Assembly: GCF_001580995.1 (NCBI RefSeq) | Contig: NZ_LHZU01000147.1 | Span: 62,001-126,000 of the forward strand | From: Acetobacter senegalensis | GTDB taxonomy: Bacteria > Pseudomonadota > Alphaproteobacteria > Acetobacterales > Acetobacteraceae | Reading direction: 5' to 3' | Length of the DNA: 64,000 nucleotides | Part shown: piece after piece, positions 1-9,447 of the stretch | How positions within the stretch are numbered: the stretch's first letter is position 1 | Layout of the letters: every line of letters starts with the position of its first letter | The notes under the pieces: generated by a model | Seen by the model: only the letters and a program-made list of their open reading frames with translations | Database searches by the model: none | Told to the model about the DNA's origin: nothing | Position numbers and translations under genes: made by a program

Positions 1-13
1 TATTCGCAGTGTG

Positions 14-47
14 CTCTAAAGCTGCTTCAGAAGAAGCGGCTTTAGAG
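14..47 (-). terminator. Strong hairpin downstream of the chimeric nuclease gene
   Basis: A 15-bp stem (14-28 paired with 33-47, one G-U pair) closes on a 4-base AGAA loop and begins 18 bases beyond the stop codon of the minus-strand gene at 66-5306. Its size and place suggest transcript termination or 3'-end protection. Neither strand has a clear U-run directly after the stem, so a textbook intrinsic terminator is not shown. Confidence 0.5.
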
Positions 48-65
48 AAAAATTCTTGGGTTTGT

Positions 66-3000
66 TCAGCTAGCTTTTCTGGCTTCTGATTTTATCGCGT
101 CTTCCAGAAGGGAGGTGATTTGCTCCTGGTTATAGGTCATTCTGATCAGATGGCGTCCTTCAATAGATGCTCTGCACCAGTGGGGCTGAGAGTTATGGAG
201 TTGTAAGATCTGTTCAGCCAATTCCTGCGCTGTCTCTCCTTGATTTTCATGGAGACCCGCTGTTAGCGGCAAACCTTCTGCTGCAATTGGTGTCATGACA
301 CAGGGCACACCGTAGGACAAACTTTCCAGAACCTTGCCCTTGATCCCGGCACCAAAACGCAGGGGGGCAATGCTGAGGCGCAGAGTGGAGAAAAGCGCGT
401 CCAGATCGGAAACCTCTCCGAGAATATCTACGCCTTCTTTTTGCAATGAACGTACGCGGGCGGGCATATTGGTGCCAGCAATCAGGCATTTGATTGAAGG
501 GTCTTTAAGCCACACAAGAGGCATAATCTCTTCAACCAGCCAGCGGGCGGCATCCACGTTGGGGGCGTGGGCGTAATTCCCCAGGAACAGCACGTTCTTG
601 CGTTGCTCAAAACTGTTCTCATGAACCTTCAAGGGAACAGACCATGGAATGACTGCCGTATTCAGCAGTGGAAGAGCGTCCTCAAGCAGAGCTGCTTCAG
701 CCGGAGAATGGGTCAGAACAATATCTGCCTGACAGGCTGCCTGATATTCCCGCAATTTTAAGCGTCGGGAGTCTGCAATCAGTTCAGGGCGTGCTTCTAT
801 CTGTGCCTGGCGGAGTGTGCGCAGGAAATGGAGATCAGCCACGCTATATATAATCCGAGCTCTGGGCTGATGGCGTCGGGTAAGCCCCATATAGCGGGAG
901 GCAATCTCCTCACGGTGCAGATAAACGATGTCAAAACTGTTGTTCTGACGAGACAGCACGTCCTCTACGGAGCGATAGAAGGGGGCCGTCAGCACGGTAA
1001 CATCCGGTGTGTTGTCGAGATGATCTGGACCTTCCATCTGGTCTGCCGCCACAAAACTTACGTCATACCCAAGGTCTTGCAGAGCAGTGATGTGGGAGAG
1101 GATAGCGTGTGAACCCGCGTCTCTGCCCTTGTTTGGCCGTTGTGTATCAATGACGAGCGCTCGGCACATCTTGGCCGGGCGGGCTTCTTTCAATCCCCGT
1201 CGAGCATGGGCTGAATGCAGAGCTGTCTGTTTTTTGCCACTCGTTTCCTGAGCGTGTTCCTGCGTCAACTGTTCTACCTGTGCAAGCAGAAAGGACAGCA
1301 CATCTTTACGGTGTTCCTTGCTGACGGCCTTGACTGCACGGCTGACGGACTGAGCAAATGCAGGATCAAACGCATCCACTGGTTCCAGAACATGTGGATG
1401 ACTGAGGAGCATGCCATCACTTGCTCGCCGAACTTCAATGACATGACGGCTGAATGGGGAAAGACCCACAGGCAGAATGACGTCAAAGCCGCAACGTAGA
1501 GCACGCCCACTCAATTCCACGTCAGGACGAAGGCCATTTGCAACTGTGGTGGCAATCAATTTGCCATTGTCCAGTATCTGAATGGCAACAGGTGTATCCG
1601 GGGTTGTCGGGTTCCAGGCCCATCCTCGAATTTGCTCACGGCCGACAGCGTCAAGGTAGCCTTCAAAAGACTCAAGGTTGATATTGGGCTGTGTGGTGTA
1701 AAGCGGGGCTTGGATCTCTTCGTTCAGGTCAAGCATCCATGGGCTGTTTTTAAGAGGGGCACTATCTTCCATGCGTTGCACTTCAATAACGTGGCGCTCA
1801 AAGGGGGAAAGTCCGCCGGGGATTTCAAAACGGAAACCACAGGAGCTTCCCACGTCTGCGCGGGGCTGATTGGCAATAATCTCACCTATCGTCACGCCAT
1901 TATTCAGAATGGAGAGCCGGACTGGTTCTTCAGATGCACTATCCCGCGCCCATCCCTGAACAATGGTGTGTGACACGGTATCGATATACCCTGAAAGTGT
2001 GCCAACAGATTTCAGGGTGTGCATTCCGGTCAGGCGCAGCAGGTCTGTACGGAGCTGTTCCAGTTCCACACCTTCTTCCAGACGAGGGGCGCAATACTGA
2101 GCCGGTACCTTCTGATCCTGCGGATAGAGTACCTGGAATTCAGAGGCATTCAGGAACATGCCGCGCGAGTCATCATCAACAAACGTTTCCGATGGGGCAC
2201 CGTGGGCAAAGATGACGTCATGACTTTCAAGTTCGATGTGAAAATAGGCCACTTCATCCATGGCTTCTGCCTGAATGATGCTCACACCGTTAACCAGCGT
2301 CATGGCGGGCACCAGTTTATGGGCCAGATACATTGCATGCAGCGGGGAGACGGAAAGATCCTGAGTAGGCAGCCCGTTTCCAAGGGATCCCTTGCGGAAG
2401 ACCACAGGCAGAATTTCCTTGTTCCCGGCGGCAAAACGTCCGGAATAGCTGCGGCGGCCGATCCATTTGATTGGACGGAAGCCATTCTGGAGTGTTTTGA
2501 CCAGATCGCCAATCTTCAGAAACTCAACAGAAACCGGACCGTGATCTGTTTCAATCAATGTGCCGCGACAATAACAGGGCGTGCCTTCTGTCAGCAGTTC
2601 AGTTCCGCCGCTTCCATCCGCCGCAAGGGAGAAAAAGGCCGCATCATAGTTTCCATCAAGGGCAATGGAGTAGGTATCTGTCCCGTTGGAGACCTTAAGG
2701 GTGGACGGATCTGTCAGGCTGAGGGTCGCGTTATCAGACCATGCAAGTTCTGGCAGATCAATCTGTGCACCGCTGGACAACTGAATGTTAGATGCAGAAC
2801 TGCCGGAATAAAGTGCCAGACGCCCACCATCTGCTACGGAGATATCTGCTGCACTGGCGCCCGTTTTGACGACAGCCGTTTGCCCGTTTGCGACAACTGT
2901 ATTGGCAAGTGTTTCTCCACTGCTGGCGCTGTAGTCTGACATTTCCAGAAGCGTTACGGATGGATCGTGGTCAGATTCAGCATCCAGATAGCCCGTGTTG

Positions 3001-5306
3001 ACATGCACGGTTTCAAACTGTCCGGCATCAGCAAAAGCAGAGGTGCCGATTGTGTGGTCCAGAGACTGGGCGTTTCCTTCAAAAATATAGGTATAGCGGT
3101 TGGAAGCGTCTTCCTTGGAGCTCATGTCCGTCAAGCCGCCATTGGTATAAACCGTATTGGCGTCGCTCCATTCCGTATCATTGAAGTCGCCCAGAATCCC
3201 GATTTTTGCATCAGGGTCCTGCTGACGCAGACTGTTGACGTAGTCTGTAATGTATTCAGCCTGAGCAATCCGGTTGTTGACGGTTGCTGTGGTGCCACCG
3301 TGATTGACCGGAGGTTGTGTCGATCCGTAGAGTTCGGAACTACCGGCCTGTGAGGACAGGTGGACGTTGAGGAGAGTGACATCCTTGCCGTTGAATTCAA
3401 ATGTCCCGACCAGCGGTAGGCGGGTGTTTTTGAACGTACCGTTCAGTTCCTCGTTGCCAATGGTGGTGACGGGCGCTTTCAGCGTTACCCGATCCGCATT
3501 GTAGAGATATACGCTGCGAATGTTGCCGCCTGATACACCCCCTTGTGTATTGTTGGCGGGATCGACCTCCGCCCAGGAATAGGTAGGGCCACCGGCAGCC
3601 GCAATGGCCTGCACAAGAGCCGCAAGATTTTGTTCTGCGCTTACGGTGCCATCATTGGTGGTTCCGCTGTCATCCTGAATTTCCTGAAGAGCAAGAATGT
3701 CTGGATTATCAAGGTTTTTAACAATGATCTGCGCAACCTGCTTCAGCCGGTCTGCATTGGCCGGGTCAAGCGCGTTGAAATTCTCAATATTATAATCGCT
3801 GATCAGCAGATTCTGATCATCTTTGTGGAAAGAGGTAACAGGTTTTTCCTGCTCGGTATGAATAACCGTAACCTGCGTGGTGGGAACCAGTTCGTAGATA
3901 CCGTTATAGTATGTTAAGATGCCGGTAACGCTGCCCAGGGAATCTCCCAGTTCCACACTTGGTGCTGTGCCGGGGGTCACACCGCTATCATAATAGAGCT
4001 CAACGCGTTGCGTGTTGATGCTGGTTTCTGTGCTTTGAAGCGCGCCTGTTGGTGTTAACAGGCCGTTTCCGTTATCTGGCACAACCCACACGGCATTCCC
4101 TGAAGAAGCGCTAACCGCCACGACGTTGTTCAGGGTGACAAGCTGCCCGAGCAGGTTCCGGTAGAAATCGAGCGCGTTAGTATCCGGGCTGAGTGTTGCT
4201 GTGCTCTGATTGAGGTTGATGGCCTGCGCCAGATCACCCAGATAAGAACTGGCCGGAACAGTCTCTCCACCTTGGCCGATCAGGGTGGGGGCGACCTGCG
4301 TGTAGGATGCGCCGGTATCCGTGTAGGAAACAAGGTTGATTTCCGGCAGCGTTAGAGATTTCTCCCATGAGGTGCCGGAGTAATTGGTTACCGTCCCTGT
4401 AACCGAGACTGTTGTGCCGACCGTTGGCAATGCTGCATCTTTGCCAGCGTAAACAAAAATGGCGGAACTACCAACGGTATCCTTGTCTTTTGTGCTTTCC
4501 TGTATCCAGAAACCAATGCTACCGTTTGTATCAACAGCCGTTACCACGCCCGTCGTCATGACTGAACTATTGGCGTAGGTGCTGAAATAGCCCGTTCCGT
4601 TAATCTGCTGAACGGTTAGCTGTTGGGGGGAGGTGTTTCCCGTACCATCATTCCCGGAAGAACCGCTGTTTCCGCCGCCTGTATCAGACCCGTCAGATCC
4701 GCTATTGTCATCGGTGTCAGAGCCACCGCTATTTGTTCCATTGTTGGCTGCGCCTGGGGTGACCAGCACGGTACCAGCTGCCGCTGTCGTTCCGTATCCG
4801 TCAATACCAGCCAGGGAAGGGTCATCTGCTACCCAGTCAGACGCGCTGTCCGTATCTGTGCCATCGGGTATGCGGGAGGCCCCGGCTGCACGTGCGCCGG
4901 TAAGAACGGGGGCATCGGCGTAGGTTGGATCGCCTTTTCCGCCATCCGAGACGGCAATGGTATCCCCGATTTCAGACCACGGCGTGGATGTGAAGGTGCC
5001 GCTTTTGGTCGTATCGACGTTATCTCCCACCTTGCCAGTGAAGTCTTTGACCAGAAGGACAGTTTGTGTGCCGTTCTGCAAAGTATTTGTCAGGAACGGT
5101 GTGGCCCAGTAGCCGTCACTGCTAGTTGTTCCAACCTGAAAAACGTTATCAATTTTTCCGGCAGCAGTACCGTCACCATCAACAACTATAATAGACCATT
5201 CACTGTAGTCAGTGGACGCATCTCCTTTTACTTCAATGAATTCATCAGGGTCACCAGAAACACTTGGGTTAAACATAAACTCATTGATGAGGAGCTTGGA
5301 CGCCAT
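66..5306 (-). CDS. Chimeric protein: ExeM/NucH-like nuclease, Hint domain, repeats and glycosyltransferase
   Basis: A single 1746-residue frame. Residues about 1-190 resemble a lamin-tail domain (opening KLLINEFMFNP). A Gly/Ser/Asp-rich linker (190-227) and an OB-fold-like part (to about 480) follow. Residues 500-785 form an endonuclease/exonuclease/phosphatase domain with LALQEIQDD, ILGDFND and ESDHDPS motifs. That order matches ExeM/NucH extracellular DNases. A short Gly/Ser/Ala-rich repeat segment leads to a Hint_2 domain starting at the CYCRGTLIET motif (about residue 911). Two tandem repeats with GWARDS/GWAWNP and SPFxRHVIEV motifs lie near 1100-1190 and 1210-1300. Residues 1380-1740 look like a GT4-type glycosyltransferase (GAGIKGKVLESLSYGVP). 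No Sec signal peptide is visible, so any export would need another route such as type I secretion. Known: Hint folds can self-process. Inference: cleavage could separate nuclease from glycosyltransferase. The ATG at 5306 has a weak GGA upstream. Confidence 0.85.
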   Translation of the reverse strand: MASKLLINEFMFNPSVSGDPDEFIEVKGDASTDYSEWSIIVVDGDGTAAGKIDNVFQVGTTSSDGYWATPFLTNTLQNGTQTVLLVKDFTGKVGDNVDTTKSGTFTSTPWSEIGDTIAVSDGGKGDPTYADAPVLTGARAAGASRIPDGTDTDSASDWVADDPSLAGIDGYGTTAAAGTVLVTPGAANNGTNSGGSDTDDNSGSDGSDTGGGNSGSSGNDGTGNTSPQQLTVQQINGTGYFSTYANSSVMTTGVVTAVDTNGSIGFWIQESTKDKDTVGSSAIFVYAGKDAALPTVGTTVSVTGTVTNYSGTSWEKSLTLPEINLVSYTDTGASYTQVAPTLIGQGGETVPASSYLGDLAQAINLNQSTATLSPDTNALDFYRNLLGQLVTLNNVVAVSASSGNAVWVVPDNGNGLLTPTGALQSTETSINTQRVELYYDSGVTPGTAPSVELGDSLGSVTGILTYYNGIYELVPTTQVTVIHTEQEKPVTSFHKDDQNLLISDYNIENFNALDPANADRLKQVAQIIVKNLDNPDILALQEIQDDSGTTNDGTVSAEQNLAALVQAIAAAGGPTYSWAEVDPANNTQGGVSGGNIRSVYLYNADRVTLKAPVTTIGNEELNGTFKNTRLPLVGTFEFNGKDVTLLNVHLSSQAGSSELYGSTQPPVNHGGTTATVNNRIAQAEYITDYVNSLRQQDPDAKIGILGDFNDTEWSDANTVYTNGGLTDMSSKEDASNRYTYIFEGNAQSLDHTIGTSAFADAGQFETVHVNTGYLDAESDHDPSVTLLEMSDYSASSGETLANTVVANGQTAVVKTGASAADISVADGGRLALYSGSSASNIQLSSGAQIDLPELAWSDNATLSLTDPSTLKVSNGTDTYSIALDGNYDAAFFSLAADGSGGTELLTEGTPCYCRGTLIETDHGPVSVEFLKIGDLVKTLQNGFRPIKWIGRRSYSGRFAAGNKEILPVVFRKGSLGNGLPTQDLSVSPLHAMYLAHKLVPAMTLVNGVSIIQAEAMDEVAYFHIELESHDVIFAHGAPSETFVDDDSRGMFLNASEFQVLYPQDQKVPAQYCAPRLEEGVELEQLRTDLLRLTGMHTLKSVGTLSGYIDTVSHTIVQGWARDSASEEPVRLSILNNGVTIGEIIANQPRADVGSSCGFRFEIPGGLSPFERHVIEVQRMEDSAPLKNSPWMLDLNEEIQAPLYTTQPNINLESFEGYLDAVGREQIRGWAWNPTTPDTPVAIQILDNGKLIATTVANGLRPDVELSGRALRCGFDVILPVGLSPFSRHVIEVRRASDGMLLSHPHVLEPVDAFDPAFAQSVSRAVKAVSKEHRKDVLSFLLAQVEQLTQEHAQETSGKKQTALHSAHARRGLKEARPAKMCRALVIDTQRPNKGRDAGSHAILSHITALQDLGYDVSFVAADQMEGPDHLDNTPDVTVLTAPFYRSVEDVLSRQNNSFDIVYLHREEIASRYMGLTRRHQPRARIIYSVADLHFLRTLRQAQIEARPELIADSRRLKLREYQAACQADIVLTHSPAEAALLEDALPLLNTAVIPWSVPLKVHENSFEQRKNVLFLGNYAHAPNVDAARWLVEEIMPLVWLKDPSIKCLIAGTNMPARVRSLQKEGVDILGEVSDLDALFSTLRLSIAPLRFGAGIKGKVLESLSYGVPCVMTPIAAEGLPLTAGLHENQGETAQELAEQILQLHNSQPHWCRASIEGRHLIRMTYNQEQITSLLEDAIKSEARKAS

Positions 5307-5812
5307 TACTTTGATTCCGAAGGTCGTTTTGAATGTGAATTAAGATATTCAGACACATTCCTTGCATTGATATCTGTAAGTCAACTTCTTTTCGTCTTTG
5401 ACTTAAAAAATACATAAAAAATTCATATTTTATTCTAATGGGCGGCTTTGTCTGATGTGCCCCGAAACGGGCGTATAAAAGAACTATCTATTTGGAAATG
5501 TTATAAATTTTATTCCGTTATAACATGTGCCCTTTATGATTTTTCTGGGGCCATTCTGAAAACGGGTGCCGTCATGACATGTGAGTGAAAGTTGCCAAAT
5601 ACGATTCGTTTTCGCAATAAGATACCGTTTTTATCGGCGTGAAAGAAATTTACCGTCTGGTCAGAAAGAGACGGAATCCGTCTGTTGCTCTCTCAGAAAG
5701 AAATCCCGGCAGGAGAGCTTCTAGCTGCGTCCTGATTATGCCACGATGCGCGCACCGAAAATCAGGGGCGTGAAGAGCCTCATGTGTTTACTTTCTGGAG
5801 AGAAGCAATTTT
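5307..5812. other. Divergent intergenic region with one inverted repeat
   Basis: About 500 bases between the divergently transcribed nuclease chimera and the M1 aminopeptidase. It is AT-rich near 5400-5530 and carries the inverted repeat listed separately. I see no credible gene and no tRNA in it. It should contain promoters for both flanking genes, but none stands out. Confidence 0.6.
5498..5526. promoter_or_regulatory. Inverted repeat ATGTTATAA-N11-TTATAACAT
   Basis: Perfect 9-bp arms at 5498-5506 and 5518-5526, separated by 11 bases, in the middle of a divergent promoter region. The geometry fits a dimeric repressor or activator site. No regulator gene is adjacent, so the protein that binds is unknown. 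Confidence 0.35.
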
Positions 5813-8449
5813 ATGCGTAGGTTTTTGTCTTTTACAACATTGCTCGCCGGGATGCAGTTTGTGGTTCCGGCATATGCTGAGCAAGCCTTTTCATTTCAGA
5901 ATGCGCCCGGAGAGCTGCCCAAGACAGTTGCGCCCCTTTCCTACATTATTCATCTTGCAACGGACATGGACCATCTGTCCCTGACCGGGCGGGAAACGAT
6001 CAAGGTGAATGTCCTTTCCGCTACGGCTGAGATGACGATGAACCAGGCAGGTCTCAAGCTTGAGGGTGCGGTTCTGGATAATGCTGTCAAAGCAGAGATC
6101 AGCCAGAATGATGCTGCGGAGACAGTAACCTTGCGTTTCCCCAAGGACGTGGCGAAGGGGGTGCATACACTGGCCATCACATATTCCGGGCCCATTCTGA
6201 AAACGCCGAACGGTATTTATGTTGATGATTACTCGTCCCCCAAGGGCGAAGCAAAACGCATGCTTGTAACCCAGTTTGAGGTTGCAGATGCGCGGCGTAT
6301 GTTCCCCGGCTGGGATGAGCCAGCGTTTAAGGCAACCTTCCAGTTGGATGTGGCCTTGCCTACAGACTATGTGGCCGTGAGCAATATGCCTGTTACAAGC
6401 TCCAAACCTGAAAGCGCTGGGCTGAAAAGGGTCTGGTTTGCGCAAACACCGCGCATGTCCACTTATCTTCTGGCATTGGTTGCGGGAGACATGAAGGCTG
6501 TTCGCGGTCAGGCTGACGGAACGCCTTTGGCTGTTTATGCGCCATCGGGGCTGGAAGGGCAGGGGGACTTTGCGCTTCATGCTGCAGAAAAGATACTGCC
6601 CTATTATAATAGTTATTTTGGGGTGAAATATCCGCTCCCCAAAATGGATATGGTGGCTATCCCTGGTAACTATCAGGCCGGAGCCATGGAGAACTGGGGC
6701 CTTCTGACCTACATTGATAATGTACTTCTGTTTGACCCCAAAAACAGCACCCCCCGCACGCGTGAACTGATTTATGAAGTGGTTGCCCATGAAATGGCAC
6801 ACCAATGGTCTGGTGATCTGGTCACCATGGGGTGGTGGGACAATATCTGGCTGAATGAGGGGTTCGCCTCCTGGATGGAAATCAAGGCGACGGACAAAAT
6901 GAACCCGCAATGGGAGATCTGGCCCCGCCAGCACGAAACACGGGAAGAAACGATGGGCACCGATGCACTGCCCAGTACGCATCCCATTCAGCAAACCATT
7001 CACAACGTAAGTGAAGCGAATTCAGCGTTCGACGGGATCAGTTACGGTAAAGGCGAACTGGTTATCCGTATGTTGGAAGGATGGCTGGGTGAGGAGCGTT
7101 TCCGCCAAGGGATGCGGGCTTACATGAAAGCGCATGCATATGGCAGTGCGACCAGCCAGGATTTGTGGAATGCGTTGTCTGGTGCATCGGGGCAGGAGGT
7201 TGGTCAGGTAGCCCGCAGTTTTACGGAACAGCCGGGTATTCCGCAGGTCAATGTTGCAGCAGCCTGTGAAAAGGGGAAAACAGTTTATACTCTGACACAG
7301 TCTCGCTTTACCATCCATGATCCCAACCCGAAGGATCTGGTGTGGAGTATTCCGGTGGTGGCTGGTGGCCCTGGGGTGCAGACTCAAAAACTGGTGCTGG
7401 GCAAGGTGCCTCAAACGCTGTCCGTGCCCGGGTGTGACGCCCCATTCAAAATGAACTTGGGGGAAAGCGGTTATTATCGTGTCCGTTATATGCCTTCTGC
7501 TTTTGATGCGTTGGCGAAGAATATCACCACATTTGAAGCAGTGGATAAGGCTAACCTGCTGGGGGATCAGTTTGCCCTTTTCCAGTCTGGGCAGGCACAG
7601 CTTTCTTCATACCTGACGCTGGCTGATCGTCTTCTGAACGCACATGAAGACAACATTGCAGTGCTTCAGGAAATCATTGGCAAGTTTGAAGCGCTGGATG
7701 ACTATCTGAAGGGTTCAGCCGACCGTTCTTTGTTCCGGGCTTATGCACGTAAAGGACTGGCGCCTGTGTTGGCGCGCCTTGGGTGGGATCAGAAGCCAGA
7801 TGAAAACGTTCTGGATACCATGTTGCGGCCTTTGGTTCTTTCCGCGCTCGGTCAATTTGAAGACCCGGCAGTGACGGCGGAAGCTCAAAAGCGTTTTGCG
7901 CAGTGGCTGGATAACCCTGCTTCTGTTCGTCCTGATCTTGTGGGTGTGGTTGCCAGCCTTGCCATGAAGCACGCTGATCAGAAAACATATGACATTATGG
8001 CTGCCAAGGTGCGCACCACACAGGCGACAGAAGTCAAGCTGCGTCTGTTTAACGCCATGGCAGGTGCCACAAACCCTGCGCTGATTGAGCAGACTGTTGC
8101 GCTGGCTTATAGCGGTGCCATTCCAAACGGCCGTATTGCCATGGCACTTTCCAGAGTGGCGGACAGTAGCGAGAACCCGGATCTGGTATGGAAACTTGTG
8201 AAACAACACGAGGCCGAGATCAGAACCCATCTGGCTCCATGGTCTCAGGATGGGTTTCTTGCGGGTATAGCTGTACATTCAGATAACGCGGACATCGCTG
8301 GCGCGTTGGAAAACGATCCCGCGTCAGTCAAGACAACCGGCGCTAAAATTGCCACGGCCAAGGCGTTAAGCGAAATTGGTGCCCGTAAAGAGGCCATGCG
8401 GGCGGCGCAGGCGCAAATCCATGTTTGGCTCAATACGCAGAAACATTAA
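5813..8449 (+). CDS. Exported M1-family zinc aminopeptidase (PepN/ERAP-like)
   Basis: An 878-residue protein with a Sec signal peptide (about residues 1-23, ending AYAEQ), so it is probably periplasmic. It removes N-terminal residues from peptides. The M1 signatures are intact: the exopeptidase motif GAMENWG near residue 290, the zinc site HEMAHQW (His326, Glu327, His330) and the third ligand Glu349 in NEGFA, with the canonical 18-residue spacing. The C-terminal half is a long helical ERAP1-like domain, giving normal family length. GGAGAG lies about 10 bases before the ATG. It is transcribed alone, followed by a hairpin at 8475-8518. Confidence 0.95.
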   Translation: MRRFLSFTTLLAGMQFVVPAYAEQAFSFQNAPGELPKTVAPLSYIIHLATDMDHLSLTGRETIKVNVLSATAEMTMNQAGLKLEGAVLDNAVKAEISQNDAAETVTLRFPKDVAKGVHTLAITYSGPILKTPNGIYVDDYSSPKGEAKRMLVTQFEVADARRMFPGWDEPAFKATFQLDVALPTDYVAVSNMPVTSSKPESAGLKRVWFAQTPRMSTYLLALVAGDMKAVRGQADGTPLAVYAPSGLEGQGDFALHAAEKILPYYNSYFGVKYPLPKMDMVAIPGNYQAGAMENWGLLTYIDNVLLFDPKNSTPRTRELIYEVVAHEMAHQWSGDLVTMGWWDNIWLNEGFASWMEIKATDKMNPQWEIWPRQHETREETMGTDALPSTHPIQQTIHNVSEANSAFDGISYGKGELVIRMLEGWLGEERFRQGMRAYMKAHAYGSATSQDLWNALSGASGQEVGQVARSFTEQPGIPQVNVAAACEKGKTVYTLTQSRFTIHDPNPKDLVWSIPVVAGGPGVQTQKLVLGKVPQTLSVPGCDAPFKMNLGESGYYRVRYMPSAFDALAKNITTFEAVDKANLLGDQFALFQSGQAQLSSYLTLADRLLNAHEDNIAVLQEIIGKFEALDDYLKGSADRSLFRAYARKGLAPVLARLGWDQKPDENVLDTMLRPLVLSALGQFEDPAVTAEAQKRFAQWLDNPASVRPDLVGVVASLAMKHADQKTYDIMAAKVRTTQATEVKLRLFNAMAGATNPALIEQTVALAYSGAIPNGRIAMALSRVADSSENPDLVWKLVKQHEAEIRTHLAPWSQDGFLAGIAVHSDNADIAGALENDPASVKTTGAKIATAKALSEIGARKEAMRAAQAQIHVWLNTQKH

Positions 8450-8474
8450 GCTTCTCTGTATTGATACCTCGAAA

Positions 8475-8518
8475 GACCTTTCCTGCTTCTTGTCGCGTTA
8501 CCGGACGCAGGAAGGGTC
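8475..8518 (+). terminator. Hairpin after the M1 aminopeptidase gene
   Basis: Arms at 8475-8486 and 8507-8518 pair over 12 bp with a single G-U pair, around a 20-base loop, starting 25 bases after the aminopeptidase stop. The sequence after it is pyrimidine-rich (TCCTTCTC) but lacks a clean U-run, so termination is likely but not certain. Confidence 0.5.
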
Positions 8519-8724
8519 TCCTTCTCGGCGTTCAGAATAAGCCTGTTTTGCATGCTTGGCAGAGTTAGTGCTCTGTTGGCCTGATATTTTTTCATAAAAA
8601 TCAGCCTGGTTTTTAGCGCAATGTCGCTCGGCTCCTGTGTGGGTTTTAGCACGGGAGCCTCCATTTGAGTTTCTGAGCTACGCGAGAGAAGAAGGCAGCG
8701 AAAGGGAAGCTAAAACCATATCTA

Positions 8725-8773
8725 GATATAAGTCTCGATATATCTTGACATGCGATATATCGAGACTTATATC
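8725..8773 (+). promoter_or_regulatory. Palindromic operator overlapping the yqjI-like core promoter
   Basis: Two perfect 20-bp arms (8725-8744 and 8754-8773) flank a 9-base spacer. The spacer contains a consensus -35 box TTGACA (8745-8750). A -10-like TATATC (8768-8773) follows after 17 bases, inside the right arm. A dimer bound here would block RNA polymerase, which fits autorepression by the PadR protein encoded just downstream. The predicted start of transcription falls near 8780, on the A of the chosen ATG. Confidence 0.8.
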
Positions 8774-8779
8774 GGAATT

Positions 8780-9376
8780 ATGAAACACAGAAATAGACAC
8801 GCAGACGGTCGTCACCGTCAGACATTTTCTCCCGAAGGTCTTGGTGCCGGAGGTTCATCCCGTCCAGAAGGACGGCGCCATGGTCGAGGCGGAGGCCGTC
8901 GAGGCGGGCGCAACAGACTCTTCGATTACGGTGAGATGCGTCTTCTGGTGCTTGATCTGATCAGTAAAAAACCGACCTATGGCTATGAACTGATCAAGAC
9001 CATCGAAGAAACATTCGGAGGAAGCTACACACCCAGTCCGGGTGTGATTTACCCCACGCTTACCTGGCTGGATGAGGCTGGTTACGTGAAGTTTTCTGAG
9101 GAAGACGGACGCAAAAGCTACCATATCACGCCGGAAGGTGAGGCTTTTCTTGGCGCCAATAAGGGGGGATTGGAAGAAATTCTCTCACGGGCCGCTACTG
9201 CCGAGCCAGATGGGCGCGGAGGAAGACGAAATATCCCGGTGCCCATTATGCGCGGTATGGAAAACCTCAAGACAGCCTTAAGGCTTCGGCTTCGTAATGG
9301 TGGCCTTGATGCAGCGACCGAGGAAAAAATTGCTGCCCTCCTTGATGAGGCTGCGCGCGGCATTAGCCAATCCTGA
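8780..9376 (+). CDS. yqjI: PadR-family repressor, YqjI-like (metal-responsive)
   Basis: A 198-residue regulator. An N-terminal low-complexity segment (His-, Gly- and Arg-rich, residues 1-50) precedes a PadR winged helix (about 50-130) with YGYELIKTIEE and YTPSPGVIYPTL motifs, then a C-terminal dimerisation helix. E. coli YqjI has the same layout and represses yqjH and itself in response to nickel. The N-terminal His content here is lower than in E. coli and there is no Cys, so metal sensing is not assured. An upstream ATG at 8750 lies inside the operator and before the predicted transcription start, so I use 8780. The message may be leaderless. A yqjH homologue follows 71 bases later. Confidence 0.88.
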   Translation: MKHRNRHADGRHRQTFSPEGLGAGGSSRPEGRRHGRGGGRRGGRNRLFDYGEMRLLVLDLISKKPTYGYELIKTIEETFGGSYTPSPGVIYPTLTWLDEAGYVKFSEEDGRKSYHITPEGEAFLGANKGGLEEILSRAATAEPDGRGGRRNIPVPIMRGMENLKTALRLRLRNGGLDAATEEKIAALLDEAARGISQS

Positions 9377-9447
9377 CACACTTTATATTCGGAGGGGGGA
9401 GGGGGATTTATCTTCTCCCCTGTTTGGCTGGAGAAGGAAATAGACAT

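Larger units (their letters stand above)
8450..8779. other. Intergenic region: aminopeptidase 3' end and yqjI-like promoter
   Basis: This stretch holds the hairpin after the aminopeptidase gene (8475-8518) and the operator/promoter of the PadR gene (8725-8773). I see nothing gene-like between them. An ORF on the opposite strand has no recognisable features. Confidence 0.6.

Noticed and set aside
2019-2939. A 306-codon plus-strand frame within the nuclease chimera
   Set aside because: It is antisense to the Hint domain coding region and shows no recognisable domain.
5891-7003. A 370-codon open frame on the minus strand inside the aminopeptidase gene
   Set aside because: It lies wholly opposite a gene with intact M1 motifs, has no family features, and its composition is that of an antisense shadow.
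8750-8779. Upstream ATG for the PadR regulator
   Set aside because: It falls in the centre of the palindromic operator and before the predicted transcription start, so it would not be in the message.
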